A stretch of 64,000 nt of DNA from Lamellibrachia columna (taxonomy: Eukaryota > Annelida > Polychaeta > Sabellida > Siboglinidae). Positions within the stretch are counted from its first letter, which is position 1, and each line of letters starts with the position of its first letter. The notes beneath the pieces are model-generated. The model did no database searches. It was not told where the DNA came from and was given only the letters and a program-made list of their open reading frames with translations. The stretch is from positions 62,933,917-62,997,916 of the forward strand of contig OY759261.1 in the NCBI GenBank assembly GCA_963662155.1, in the 5' to 3' direction. Positions 23,701 to 32,314 of this stretch are shown here, one piece after another. The translations under genes were made by a program, and so were the position numbers.

Positions 23701-25890
23701 GACACCTCTAGGTAACCCCCCTGCACTTCTAGTTTAAAGAATGTTTACTTCCAAAAATATTTGTCATTGTACCCAAGTCACTATCTACTGCTGCTGAAAG
23801 TTTGTCTGCGAATACTGCCGCCCCCTTTCCACTTAAATGAAGCCCATCCTTCATGTACATATCAGCCCTCCCAACAAAACTTCCCCATAAATCCACCTTC
23901 CTCTTCCCTACATAACTTCTGGACTAACATGTTAATTGCCATCCCCCGACAATTTCGATATTTGTGACCCCTCCTGCCCATTACAGGTAAAATCCCTGAC
24001 AGTATTACCTGCTCAACCCGCGTCTATTTTAGTGTTCTGACCAACTGCCTATATTTTCTAACTATGGCAGTTGTACCCTCCCTCTCTACGTTATTTGTCC
24101 CTACGTGTACTAAAACAGATCCACCCTTACCCGAGCCTACAATGTTTTTTACCCTCTCAGTTATCGCCTCTATTTTGGCTCCAGGCAAGCAGACCACCAC
24201 ATCATCTCCCTTGTTTAAGACTCTGTCGGTCTTCCTAACTATTGAATCTCCCACAAACACCCTCGCTCTCTTCCTCACCCCCTCTATCACTGCTGCAGAA
24301 TAACTCTTCCGTTCGATCCCCTCCATCACATTCTGTCCTGACCCCTTCCCTCCTGTCTCCTTCGCTCCTGTCTCCCCCACTTCCCACTCCTTTGCTCTTG
24401 TCTCTCCCACTTCCCTCTCCTTCACTCCGGTTGTTTTCCCTCCCGTCTCCCCCACTCCCTTCTCCTTCCCTCCTGTCTCCCCCACTCCCTTCTCCTTCCC
24501 TCCTGTCTCCCCTACTCCCCTCTCCTTCGCTCCGGTTGTCTTCCCTCCCGTTCCTTTCCATCCCGTCTCCTTACGTCCTGTCTCCCTACGACCTGTCACC
24601 TTCCCTCCTCTCAGCTTCCTCCCAGGCTGCGGTGAGCTCTCCCTAGCATCTCTTGTGTCTTTCCCCACTTTATCATCTACTGTTCCCCCACCGGAACTAC
24701 TGGCACAACCCCCCTGTTCCCTTCCCACCATTGCCACAACGAGCAGCCTCAGCTCTTCCAACTCCACCTCTAGTTCCTTCATCTTCGTACATCCCCTACA
24801 CTCAAAACTAAAACTATCTGCCTGGACCTCAGCCCAGGACTTCTCGCACCCAGATTTGACGAAGTCCACCCAGTTACTGCAACTGCCACAAATTAAGTGC
24901 CTTGTGGCCTTTAACTGCCGTTTGCACGGCGCCATCATACAATTTAGTTTTAATTAGTTTGCAACGTTAGCCGTGATCAAAAGAACACTTTAGTCTAATA
25001 TACTTGCTAACTGTGTCTTCTATTAACCTCGCATGAGAAAAAAAAAACCTGCCACCTAGCGAATACTGAGAACACTGTGTAACAAAACAACGAATTCAGT
25101 GTGTACTAATTTACGCTAAAATCCTGCTGTTAATTCCTTTTTACCGAAAACGTTTACTACCACTATGTCAGATATTACCTTATGTATGTAATTTAAGTAA
25201 ATAGATCACTTTATCTTATATATATATTAGCCAATGTAAACTATTCACTATGCTATCTCAATTTTCGAATAGTAAACAACCCTATTATCGCTCGCTGAAT
25301 TCCCTGACAGAATCCGAAAGTAACTTACTCTAAAATACTCCCTCTGACTAATAATTAACAAAACCTGTTTCATAATATATGTCTACAATACGTTTGTGTA
25401 TAATATATATTCAATAGTAATACTTATTCTATTTGATATACTGCGTTTTTCTGTAAATGATCTACACCAAATTCAAGTCGCTGCACCAAGTCCAAGTAGC
25501 CGGAAGTGTTTGCCATGGAGGACAATTTATTAATGGAACAAATTATCTACTGATTGTGTAAATGCTAACAGTGTGAATATGTTTAAAAACAAAATTAACA
25601 GAAATCTCAGTAGGGTGGGGTTAAACATGACATAGATGAATAATCATTGAAATCTCAATAAGCCAATGGCTTCCTTGTCCACATGCCATCTGGGGTTTTG
25701 TAAATGGTTGGCAAACTTGCTAAATCTTGTCGTCTTTCCCGCAGGTCTGCTGTTCTTCCTAGGGGTTGCCATGGCAGCGGCGCTGCTCGTCCTGTTGGTG
25801 TTGAGTATCGGCCTCATCGTTGTGTGCAGTCGGAAGAAGAAGCTGCGTAACCAAGGTTACATGAACGTGCAGGACAAGATGCCAGAATGA
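8794..25890 (+). CDS. ACP2: Lysosomal-type histidine acid phosphatase, paralogue 1
   Basis: Eleven exons: 8794-8901, 12268-12360, 12654-12749, 13242-13394, 14972-15067, 16026-16115, 16935-17079, 17916-18013, 19060-19231, 19684-19791 and 25745-25890. Phases agree throughout and give 434 aa (human ACP2 is 423). Residues 1-24 form a signal peptide. The nucleophile motif is LFRHGDRSP (His40); the second arginine lies in [12 protein letters not shown] (Arg109); the proton-donor motif is AHD (His294-Asp295). PVHTVP, PDW and the C-x3-CPYD block near the end are family landmarks. Residues 388-414 are a membrane helix, followed by a 20-residue cytosolic tail with GYMNV, a YxxV sorting motif matching the tyrosine signal known for lysosomal acid phosphatase. 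Expected role: acid phosphomonoester hydrolysis in the lysosome lumen. About ten N-glycosylation sequons. Intron 7 has a GC donor; the last intron holds a CR1 element. Whether it is nearer ACP2 or transmembrane prostatic phosphatase is not settled. Confidence 0.92.
9005..9965 (-). mobile_element. tRNA-derived SINE, split by a DNA transposon
   Basis: On the minus strand the sequence from 9965 reads as a tRNA-like head: ggtggtctaatggttagagc (A box) and, after an interruption, ggtggttcgattcaacc (B box, about 9165-9185). The body contains gtttcgaagcttgg and a segment around 9060-9120 of the type found in invertebrate SINEs. Removing 9197-9913 and one 8-bp duplication makes the tRNA-like head continuous. 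It lies in intron 1 of the first phosphatase gene, antisense to it. Confidence 0.75.
9197..9913. mobile_element. 717-bp hAT-like non-autonomous element with TIRs and 8-bp TSD
   Basis: The ends are inverted repeats: GGGTGTCGGATG on the left and, read inward from the right, GGGTCCCGGATG. Homology continues inward over about 40 bases rich in gggccgaa words. It is flanked by the direct repeat CTCTCGAT (9189-9196 and 9914-9921). An 8-bp duplication is the hallmark of hAT transposition. The interior has no transposase but has several diverged copies of a gttttagcgaaat...tacgctacagtattatt unit. It interrupts the tRNA head of a SINE. Confidence 0.75.
10190..11335 (+). mobile_element. Rex1/Babar-like LINE fragment with 3' tail
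   Basis: Broken plus-strand frames show VDFSSAFN (near 10215), a GTPQ..VLSSVLY block, KIKYADD (catalytic box, about 10440) and a C-terminal section [26 protein letters not shown] and [12 protein letters not shown], the arrangement typical of Rex1-type elements. Stops and frameshifts break it (for example 10500 and 10902). The 3' end carries a short aagattatgttatgttatgtta tract at 11313-11335, resembling the simple-repeat tail of such elements. It lies in intron 1 of the first phosphatase gene. Confidence 0.75.
11430..11805. mobile_element. Unclassified interspersed repeat, copy 1
   Basis: Shares long stretches with 15455-15895 and, in part, 63700-63915, including cattaacatggccacca, ggtcagcatgtcaatgagat and gctgtgaaatggtgcatttt. 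No coding potential and no clear terminal repeats seen. All three copies lie in introns of acid phosphatase genes. Copies 1 and 2 may derive from one element type inserted twice. Confidence 0.7.
12600..12653 (+). repeat. Acceptor-containing minisatellite, intron 2 of paralogue 1
   Basis: Three units of about 22 bases, gttgttgtttacagatag and variants, run directly into exon 3. The last unit is the real 3' splice site (tttacag, then ATAGGG). The earlier units carry the same tttacag with a following ata or tta. Paralogue 2 has a longer version of the same array at 47455-47633. Confidence 0.8.
13303..13505 (+). other. Probable gene-conversion tract (paralogue 1 side)
   Basis: The 3' part of exon 4 and about 110 bases of the following intron are nearly identical to 48291-48487 in paralogue 2, while the start of exon 4 and the neighbouring exon 5 are much more diverged. 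Intron identity this high rules out coding constraint alone. Inference: recent exchange between the tandem genes. Confidence 0.6.
14455..14655 (+). repeat. Minisatellite, intron 4 of paralogue 1
   Basis: Five units of about 35-40 bases with the core gttcatgaactagttgt and a variable gtgtggaggggtg section. The same gttcatgaactagtg word recurs in intron 4 of paralogue 2 (48635-48705 and 49675-49850), so the array predates the gene duplication. Confidence 0.85.
14880..14971 (+). repeat. Minisatellite before exon 5 of paralogue 1
   Basis: Three units of gtgtagatacagtgttaaca with a gtgatgtaaca extension in two of them end at the acceptor of exon 5 (taacatttcag). Each unit contains an AG after a short T-poor stretch. 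The same tagatacagt word is in the paralogue 2 intron. Confidence 0.75.
15195..15375. repeat. 38-bp tandem repeat, intron 5 of paralogue 1
   Basis: Four to five units of 38 bases containing actatatctactctaacgtg and gttgactgcccaagtg, nearly identical to each other. Confidence 0.9.
15455..15895. mobile_element. Unclassified interspersed repeat, copy 2
   Basis: The second copy of the element at 11430-11805, including gctattggctgtgaaatggt, gatgggcatcgcac and gttaacatggccacca. It lies in intron 5 of paralogue 1 and carries a 30-40 base insertion relative to copy 1 around 15605-15650. Confidence 0.7.
16125..16268 (+). repeat. 21-bp minisatellite after exon 6 of paralogue 1
   Basis: About seven units of tgtgtctcctagcaaccag begin some ten bases after the donor of exon 6. 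The same unit occurs after exon 6 of paralogue 2 (50310-50515), so it is ancestral. Confidence 0.9.
16861..16912 (+). pseudogene. Partial duplicate of exon 7 (relic exon)
   Basis: After a ttacag acceptor-like border the sequence encodes [14 protein letters not shown], matching the start of exon 7 ([15 protein letters not shown]) and of its counterpart in paralogue 2 ([15 protein letters not shown]). It then diverges, with no matching remainder or clear donor. It is closer at some bases to paralogue 2. Most likely a decayed exon fragment copied upstream of the functional exon 7 at 16935. Confidence 0.7.
17079..17085 (+). other. GC-type 5' splice site of intron 7
   Basis: Exon 7 ends G|GCGAGT, so intron 7 starts with GC rather than GT. 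The phase-1 join to exon 8 (G plus GT at 17916) restores the Gly-Gly expected from the family, and paralogue 2 has G|GTGAGG at the same place. GC-AG introns are a known minor class. Confidence 0.75.
17140..17310. repeat. 27-bp minisatellite, intron 7 of paralogue 1
   Basis: About five units of ggatgatttattggtctgtc plus a ccataatt section; the first units are diverged and the last three nearly perfect. Confidence 0.85.
17632..17925 (+). repeat. 41-bp minisatellite made of the exon 8 acceptor, paralogue 1
   Basis: The word gttccaccaggtcct recurs at 17701, 17742, 17783, 17824, 17865 and 17906, a strict 41-base period, with two looser units before. The last unit (gttccatcag|GTCCTCT) is the true acceptor and first bases of exon 8. 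So each unit carries a pyrimidine-rich stretch, CAG and a copy of the exon start. One unit reads cacaag and one cacatc, losing or weakening the AG. Confidence 0.9.
18032..18200 (+). mobile_element. CR1 LINE 3'-end fragment (in intron 8)
   Basis: Matches the 3' end of the CR1 copies: cagattgtgtaaatgctagc, gaatatgtttaaaaacaaa, ccaatggcttcttgtccact and the terminal aatcttgttaaatcttg. It starts about 18 bases after the donor of exon 8. Deeply 5'-truncated. Confidence 0.85.
18645..18730. repeat. Three-unit repeat, intron 8
   Basis: Three units of about 28 bases with the core atgtttgtgatgtcattgca (first unit tttatgacgtcatagca, containing a TGACGTCA palindrome). Confidence 0.7.
20390..20840. repeat. 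About 115-bp tandem repeat, intron 10
   Basis: Four units with shared blocks gtgaatagtttaatatgtgc, taagaactagtggacatgaa and gtaatgttagtgaaggaaca. The array ends against the 3' tail of CR1 copy A. Confidence 0.85.
20943..23726 (-). pseudogene. CR1 copy A ORF2: endonuclease and reverse transcriptase
   Basis: Starting on the minus strand, an APE-type endonuclease section shows [29 protein letters not shown] and IIMGDFNHG. The RT section shows [56 protein letters not shown] and KFADDTKLF; the C-terminal section has [13 protein letters not shown] and [10 protein letters not shown]. Compared with copy B, about 26 bases are missing near 23045, which shifts frame between endonuclease and linker, and about 63 bases are missing near 21550 after the RT core. 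The catalytic FADD is intact. No start ATG is clear, as the frame opens before the endonuclease without one. Confidence 0.88.
24024..24938 (-). pseudogene. CR1 copy A ORF1: PHD-like finger plus SGNH/GDSL esterase domain
   Basis: Begins ATG ATG at 24938. Residues about 15-52 are Cys-rich (CGSC, then C, then CRGC), a PHD-like zinc finger. A short heptad-like leucine stretch ([13 protein letters not shown]) follows, then a long Gly/Glu/Lys/Thr linker made of [14 protein letters not shown] repeats, then an SGNH hydrolase core with [11 protein letters not shown] (block I) and [14 protein letters not shown] (block III). ORF1 proteins with PHD and esterase domains are known in CR1-group LINEs. It stops at TAG where copy B has CAG, losing about 50 C-terminal residues. 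Confidence 0.85.
24960..25523. other. AT-rich intron sequence, possible CR1 5' UTR
   Basis: No coding signal. It lies between the ORF1 start of copy A and a second CR1 tail; it may be the 5' UTR of copy A, but no second full-length copy is available here for comparison. Confidence 0.3.
25524..25733 (+). mobile_element. CR1 LINE 3'-end fragment next to the last exon
   Basis: Plus-strand match to the CR1 end: aggacaatttattaatggaa, gtgtgaatatgtttaaaaac, ccaatggcttccttgtccac and terminal cttgctaaatcttg. It ends 11 bases before the AG of the exon 11 acceptor, leaving only tcgtctttcccgcag between element and exon. Confidence 0.85.
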
Positions 25891-26236
25891 CAAATACTGC
25901 TGGAGGCACAGTCAAGTGAAAATGAAGACATCGATGACGTCAACAGCTAAATTATGGGCCATATCAACTGGTAACAAATTGACAGATCATTTTTAAATTG
26001 ACGCTCAAGTATAAAAGCCAGAATTTTCTGATGTGTACTTTGCTGAAACGGTAATCTTACTCTACGATTTGATGGCATTTGATCAATTTAAGCTAATGTT
26101 GGTGTAAACAAATTGTGAGATCAAAACTATAGTTAAGCTGCATAGTAAATTTAGGACAACAAAGTATATTAAATGAAACTATTGCAAAATGTGTAACTTC
26201 ACAATGCAGTGCTAATCTCAGGGTATGAGTACCCAG

Positions 26237-26242
26237 AATAAA
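26237..26242 (+). promoter_or_regulatory. Candidate polyadenylation signal of paralogue 1
   Basis: AATAAA about 350 bases after the stop codon at 25890, before the triplicated unit begins. No other canonical hexamer was noticed between. Confidence 0.5.
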
Positions 26243-26450
26243 ATGTTACACTAGATCTTACAAATTTGTATTTTGTTTTCATGAAAAATATCAAAATAAT
26301 ATACATGCATGTCAACATTTGTAAAGCCAAAAGCAGTATGCAATACTGAAAGTTCAGTGGGGGGGTTCCCCTGTCACATGTGAATTTGTTTTAAATTATT
26401 TTTCTGTGTTCTGCAGCCCTAAAAATATAGATTTAAAGCAGTTTGATGAC

Positions 26451-29400
26451 ATTTCATGCTGTGGGCCAGGGCAAAATGTTTTTTTAGATTTAGAACCTAA
26501 TACTTCTGCACTATAAAACAGTTTGTGGCTGTGTATATTTGATTCCTCATATCTCCATCAGTTTTGCATGTGTAGGGCTGATGATATTTTCTAGGCGTGC
26601 TGGGGTGCCATGGGGATGGTTCGAACATTAAAAAAAGATTTTATTCCTGGGGTGAGGATATACGTACACAAGAACTTATGTGGATGTATATTACTCGCAT
26701 AGCGTTGTGAACAATTAGATATAACTATGTTAGCCGCACCATAATTTGGCAGGCATAAAAGTCCATGGCAGAGACCTTTATGTTCCTTGTGACTGGGTAG
26801 TGCAAGGAGTCATAGGGTCTTGCAGTGGCTGCTTCACCTTGCAATGTCGGGTAACTCAGGTAGTTGTACATATAAACACATTTGATGATATTTTGTGGAT
26901 GTGGTATGACTGATGTATAAAATCAGGAGGCGATAGAAAGTACCACAAAGCGTACTGCTCAAATTAGTATAGTTGGCGTGTTTGAATGTACAGTGTGTGC
27001 ACTTTAAATGATCAACACAATTTCGGTGTACTGCTTTACACAAAAATGGCCAGTAGTGTACTAGCTAGCTGCCAGAGGTTTGTACTGGACATTGTGATAT
27101 CGGGACAAACCTGCATGCAAGGCATTGTGGGACACAGTAGCACAGAGGTTAGAATGTCAGACGCTCAATCAAGACGACCAAGGTTCGAATCCTGCTGTTT
27201 CGAAGCTTGTGCGATTTTGTTTAACTACATTGCCTCAGTTCACTCACCTGTATAAATGAATACCTGGCTATAGACAGTGGTGGATATATGTGAACGAATA
27301 ATAGTCATTGTGCAGTAATTGTGGTGTGGCTGAATGCTTTTCAGACAAGTCAAGTTGTTGTAATGAACAAGTCTGTCAGTGTAAAGTGAACAGTGCTTTG
27401 AACCGTCCTAAAGAATTGGACAACTGTGGTCTCACCTCAAGCCTACACTGGACTCTTTCATTTCCACTGGTTTAGGCACGAAAACAACCATGGCTTTATG
27501 CGTTGTTTGAAAGACTACTTTATGTATAATTATATTGATCAAGTTGTTTCTTACTGCAAATAAATATACTTATAACGTTACATTCATACAAAAATGTGAT
27601 TTTATGATTGTAAATAAATTGTTGATAATTTATTTGCCTGGTTTATTTCTGATGTGTGTGTACATGTGTGTCTGTTGGTTTGTTAATGCCTTATTTCCTT
27701 GATATTTCATGCTGTGGGCCAGGGCAAAATGTTTTTTAGATTTAGAACCTAATACTTCTGCGCTATAAAACAGTTTGTGGCTGTGTATATTTGATTCCTC
27801 ATATCTCCATCAGTTTTGCATGTATAGGGCTGATGATATTTTCTAGGCGTGCTGGGGTGCCATGGGGATGGTTCGAACATTAAAAAAAGATTTTATTCCT
27901 GGGGTGAGGATATACGTACACAAGAACTTATGTGGATGTATATTACTCGCATAGCGTTGTGAACAATTAGATATAACTATGTTAGCCGCACCATAATTTG
28001 GCAGGCATAAAAGTCCATGGCAGAGACCTTTATGTTCCTTGTGACTGGGTAGTGCAAGGAGTCATAGGGTCTTGCAGTGGCTGCTTCACCTTGCAATGTC
28101 GGGTAACTCAGGTAGTTGTACATATAAACACATTTGATGATATTTTGTGGATGTGGTATGACTGATGTATAAAATCAGGAGGCGATAGAAAGTACCACAA
28201 AGCGTACTGCTCAAATTAGTATAGTTGGCGTGTTTGAATGTACAGTGTGTGCACTTTAAATGATCAACACAATTTCGGTGTACTGCTTTACACAAAAATG
28301 GCCAGTAGTGTACTAGCTAGCTGCCAGAGGTTTGTACTGGACATTGTGATATCGGGACAAACCTGCATGCAAGGCATTGTGGGACACAGTAGCACAGAGG
28401 TTAGAATGTCAGACGCTCAATCAAGACGACCAAGGTTCGAATCCTGCTGTTTCGAAGCTTGTGCGATTTTGTTTAACTACATTGCCTCAGTTCACTCACC
28501 TGTATAAATGAATACCTGGCTATAGACAGTGGTGGATATATGTGAACGAATAATAGTCATTGTGCAGTAATTGTGGTGTGGCTGAATGCTTTTCAGACAA
28601 GTCAAGTTGTTGTAATGAACAAGTCTGTCAGTGTAAAGTGAACAGTGCTTTGAACCGTCCTAAAGAATTGGACAACTGTGGTCTCACCTCAAGCCTACAC
28701 TGGACTCTTTCATTTCCACTGGTTTAGGCACGAAAACAACCATGGCTTTATGCGTTGTTTGAAAGACTACTTTATGTATAATTATATTGATCAAGTTGTT
28801 TCTTACTGCAAATAAATATACTTATAACGTTACATTCATACAAAAATGTGATTTTATGATTGTAAATAAATTGTTGATAATTTATTTGCCTGGTTTATTT
28901 CTGATGTGTGTGTACATGTGTGTCTGTTGGTTTGTTAATGCCTTATTTCCTTGATATTTCATGCTGTGGGCCAGGGCAAAATGTTTTTTAGATTTAGAAC
29001 CTAATACTTCTGCGCTATAAAACAGTTTGTGGCTGTGTATATTTGATTCCTCATATCTCCATCAGTTTTGCATGTATAGGGCTGATGATATTTTCTAGGC
29101 GTGCTGGGGTGCCATGGGGATGGTTCGAACATTAAAAAAGATTTTATTCCTGGGGTGAGGATATACGTACACAAGAACTTATGTGGATGTATATTACTCG
29201 CATAGCGTTGTGAACAATTAGATATAACTACGTTAGCCGTACTATAATTCGGCAGGCATAAAAGTCCATGGCAGAGGCCTTTATGTTCCTTGTGACTGGG
29301 TAATGCAAGGAGTCATAAGCTCTTGCAGCGACTGCCTCACCTTGCAATGTCGAGTAACTCAGCTAGTTGTACATATAAGCACATTTGCTGATATTTTGTG

Positions 29401-30206
29401 GATGTATAAAATCAGGAGGCGATAGAAAGTACCTCAAAGCTTACTGCTCAAATTAGTATAGTTGGCATGTTTGAATGTACAGTGTGTGCACTTTAAATGA
29501 TCAACACAATTTCGGTGTACTGCTTTACACAAAAATGGCCGGTAGTGTACTAGCTAGCTGCCAGAGGTTTGTACTGGACATTGTGATATCGGGACAAACC
29601 TGCATGCAAGGCATTGTGGAACACAGTAGCACAGAGGTTAGAATGTCAGATGCTCAATCAAGACAACCAAGGTTCGAATCCTGCTGTTTCGAAGCTTGTG
29701 CGATTTTGTTTAACTACATTGCCTCAGTTCACTCACCTGTATAAATGAATACCTGGCTATAGACAGTGGTGGATATATGTGAACGAAGGATATATGTGAA
29801 CGAATAATAGTCATTGTGCAGTAATTGTGGTGTGGCTGAATGCTTTCCAGACAAGTCAAGTTGTTGTAATGAACAAGTCTGTCAGTGTAAAGTGAACAGT
29901 GTTTTGAACCGTCCTAAAGAATTGGACAACTGTGGTCTCACCTCAAGCCTACACTGGACTCTTTCATTTCCACTGGTTTAGGCACGAAAACAACCATGGC
30001 TTTATGCGTTGTTTGAAAGACTACTTTATGTATAATTATATTGATCAAGTTGTTTCTTACTGCAAATAAATATACTTATAACGTTACATTCATACAAAAA
30101 TGTGATTTTATGATTGTAAATAAATTGTTGATAATTTATTTGCCTGGTTTATTTCTGATGTGTGTGTACATGTGTGTCTGTTGGTTTGTTAATGCCTTAT
30201 TTCCTT
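26451..30206. repeat. 1.25-kb unit in three tandem copies, each with a tRNA-like SINE head
   Basis: Units run 26451-27703, 27704-28955 and 28956-30206. The first two are almost identical; the third differs in its middle (around 29220-29430) and has a short ggatatatgtgaacga duplication near 29780. Each unit holds a SINE: gtagcacagaggttagaatg (A-box-like) and ggttcgaatcc (B box at 27182, 28434 and 29671), then a body with cctcagttcactcacctgta. A related SINE body is at 57050-57228. The 69-aa and 89-aa frames repeated in each unit have no recognisable domain and are not called as genes. Confidence 0.9.
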
Positions 30207-31084
30207 TTTTCAAAAAGTTTAGAAATATTGATAGAAATCTGTTTTCTTAATTAATTTCTTGTTCTGTTTCAAAAAATGGTTTACACATTTGATTGCCGAG
30301 TTCTAACTTACATTTGATACTATCGCTGCAAAACAGTTCATCTTGCTCGACAGTTCTAGTAATTAATTAATCTTGTTCTATTAATTAATTCTTGTTCCAT
30401 CTACAAAATTGTATCCATTTGTTATATTATACACCATGCCCATGGGCATGGTTACAAACAACATCATTTAAAATATTAATTTAATTACTTAACTCTTCTT
30501 GCAATCGTGCAATTTTATACACATTAGGCCAATAAAGATTGATCAGATGCCATACTTTTGACAAACAGTACTAATAAAAGTATGTCTCAATATTGAGGCT
30601 AATTCATAGTCATAGAGATAGGTTTGTGTTCAAAGCTCAGACCTCAGGCTCAGTCCTTGGAAGCAGACGTTCAAAGTTTGCCAAGTACTACTAGTAGTAG
30701 GCCCTGTGGCTAGGTGCCAGCTGGGTTGTCTGCCCATGTAGCCTTTAGGATTAATTGTAATTTCGTTATTAAATGTCAAAGTCACAAAAACAATACTCAA
30801 CAGAGCTGTCTGTCGAGAATCGTGTGAATCCATGTGTCAGTGTCAGTGACGTTTACGCGCGACGTCACCGACAGCGACGATGATAAGATTCGTTGCCGGT
30901 GATCTCGGCCCGAGTGATCTCGGCCTGGTTTGGTGAACTCGGCCAGTGACCTCGGCCTGAACAGCAGTGATCTCGGCCTGTCTTTTATTACGGGCCATGT
31001 TATAGTAACGTAAGCCATATTTATCGATACAAGAAGTTGTATCATGTATTTATTGTAAACAATGTTCAATGCAATAAAGATGTT
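30207..31084. other. Intergenic, with a cluster of ctcggcc words
   Basis: No gene seen. At 30898-30980 the word gtgatctcggcctg occurs about five times with small changes, recalling the gggccgaa words of the hAT-like element at 9197-9913. It could be the end of another non-autonomous element, but no partner end was found. Confidence 0.35.
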
Positions 31085-32110
31085 TTTTTGACGATCGGTC
31101 TTGATCTTATTCTTAGCCGATATAGGTGTATAGGCACAATGACGTCACAAACATAATATCCCGTTAATATTTACCATGCAGTAATCAGTTTTCAAAATAT
31201 TATTTGTACGTTAAAAAAGTGATGGTCATAGTAACGTGCTTCCTACTTGTGTGCGTTAAGAATGTGTAAAAGCAAGCTGTTGTAGTTGGCTTTCTGTCGT
31301 TGCTTTGTTTTATTGAGCTGATCTTTTCATGTTGTCTATATTTGATTTGAGTGAGTAAAGAATGTGTAGAAGCAGGCGGTAGTCATTGGCTTTCTACTCT
31401 TGCATTGTTGCATAGAGCAGGTCTGTTCGTGTTGTTTGTCTGAACATGGCCTCCTTTTGATGTTGTCGACGAGTAGGCATACAAAAGCTTAAGTTAAGCC
31501 CTACTAATTGCGTGGGCCCAGATCGACGCAGGCCAAAGTAAGATCGACGTGTTCCATACAGATGATTGGTCAGAATGGGCTACAATTGGTAAGAAGATGT
31601 TTTTGACGATCAGTCGTGATTTCTTAGCCGACATAGGTGTCACAATGACGTCACAAATATAATATATTGCTTTGTTTTATTGAACTGATCTTTTCATGTT
31701 GTCTTTCTTTGATTTGTGTGCGTTAAGAATGTGTAGAGGCAGGCTGTAGTAATTGGCTTTCTACTCGTGCATTGTTTCATTGAGCTGATCTTTTCATGTT
31801 GTCTTTCTTTGATTTGTGTGCATTAAGAATGTGTAGAGGCAGGCTGTAGTAATTGGCTTTCTACTCGTGCATTGTTTCATTGAGCTGATCTTTTCATGTT
31901 GTCTTTCTTTGATTTGTGTGCATTAAGAATGTGTAGAGGCAGGCTGTAGTAATTGGCTTTCTACTCGTACATTGTTTCATTGAGCAGATCTTTTCAAGTT
32001 GTCTGTCTGAACGTGACAAAAGCTGAAGTTAATCCCTACTAATTGTGTAGGCCCAGATCGCCGTGGGCCGCAGCAAGAGCGAAGTGTTCCATAAAAATGA
32101 TTGGTCAGAA
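31085..32110 (+). repeat. Duplicated promoter-like module with 100-bp internal repeats
   Basis: Two tandem modules (about 31085-31595 and 31596-32110) share tgacgatcggtcttgatc-type starts, TGACGTCA (CRE) at 31140 and 31646, units of about 100 bases (ttaagaatgtgtagaggcag and cattgagctgatcttttcat; three perfect ones in the second module) and an end block with gatcg, tgttccata and gattggtcagaat. ATTGG (reverse CCAAT) boxes close both modules. They lie just upstream of the TATA box at 32151. Confidence 0.75.
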
Positions 32111-32158
32111 TAGTCTAAGATTGGTCAGAACCATAGCCGCCACCCAGCTTTATAAAGA
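32099..32158 (+). promoter_or_regulatory. Candidate core promoter: two reverse CCAAT boxes and TATA
   Basis: ATTGGTCAGAA occurs at 32099 and 32120, followed by TATAAAGA at 32151-32158. The spacing fits a TATA promoter driving the small PHD-like gene whose ATG is at 32315. Function is inferred from arrangement only. Confidence 0.5.
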
Positions 32159-32314
32159 GGGGAATATCGAGGACTCAACACTGGACTCACTTACAAGCGC
32201 GAACGTACGATATTTGAATTGCTCGTGAAAGTACAACTATAACAGTTTAATAGTTTGTAAAAGTACGACAACCAAGATTTTAAGTGTTTATGATCGTGAT
32301 TCTGCTTTCCCGCC

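Larger units (their letters stand above)
20848..24955 (-). mobile_element. CR1-type LINE, copy A, nearly full length
   Basis: A minus-strand non-LTR element inside intron 10 of paralogue 1. It has ORF1 (24024-24938), an endonuclease-RT ORF2 (20943-23726) and a 3' end of repeated aagatttaacaagatttg (read on the plus strand), the kind of short 3' terminal repeat known for CR1. The region 24960-25523, up to the next CR1 tail, may be its 5' UTR. Two internal deletions and one nonsense change, seen by comparison with copy B, make it inactive. Very close to copy B, so young. Confidence 0.9.

Noticed and set aside
24235..24957. Ser/Pro/Leu-rich plus-strand frames (and their mirror images at 37866-38774 and 43025-43934)
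   Set aside because: Antisense shadows of the CR1 ORF1 Gly/Glu/Lys linker and esterase.
27125..27200. tRNA gene in the 1.25-kb units
   Set aside because: A and B boxes are present, but the sequence does not fold as a full cloverleaf by eye and runs into a SINE body; it is a SINE head.
26834..29744. 69-aa and 89-aa frames repeated in each 1.25-kb unit
   Set aside because: Repetition only reflects the recent triplication; no domain, and the 89-aa frame covers the SINE.
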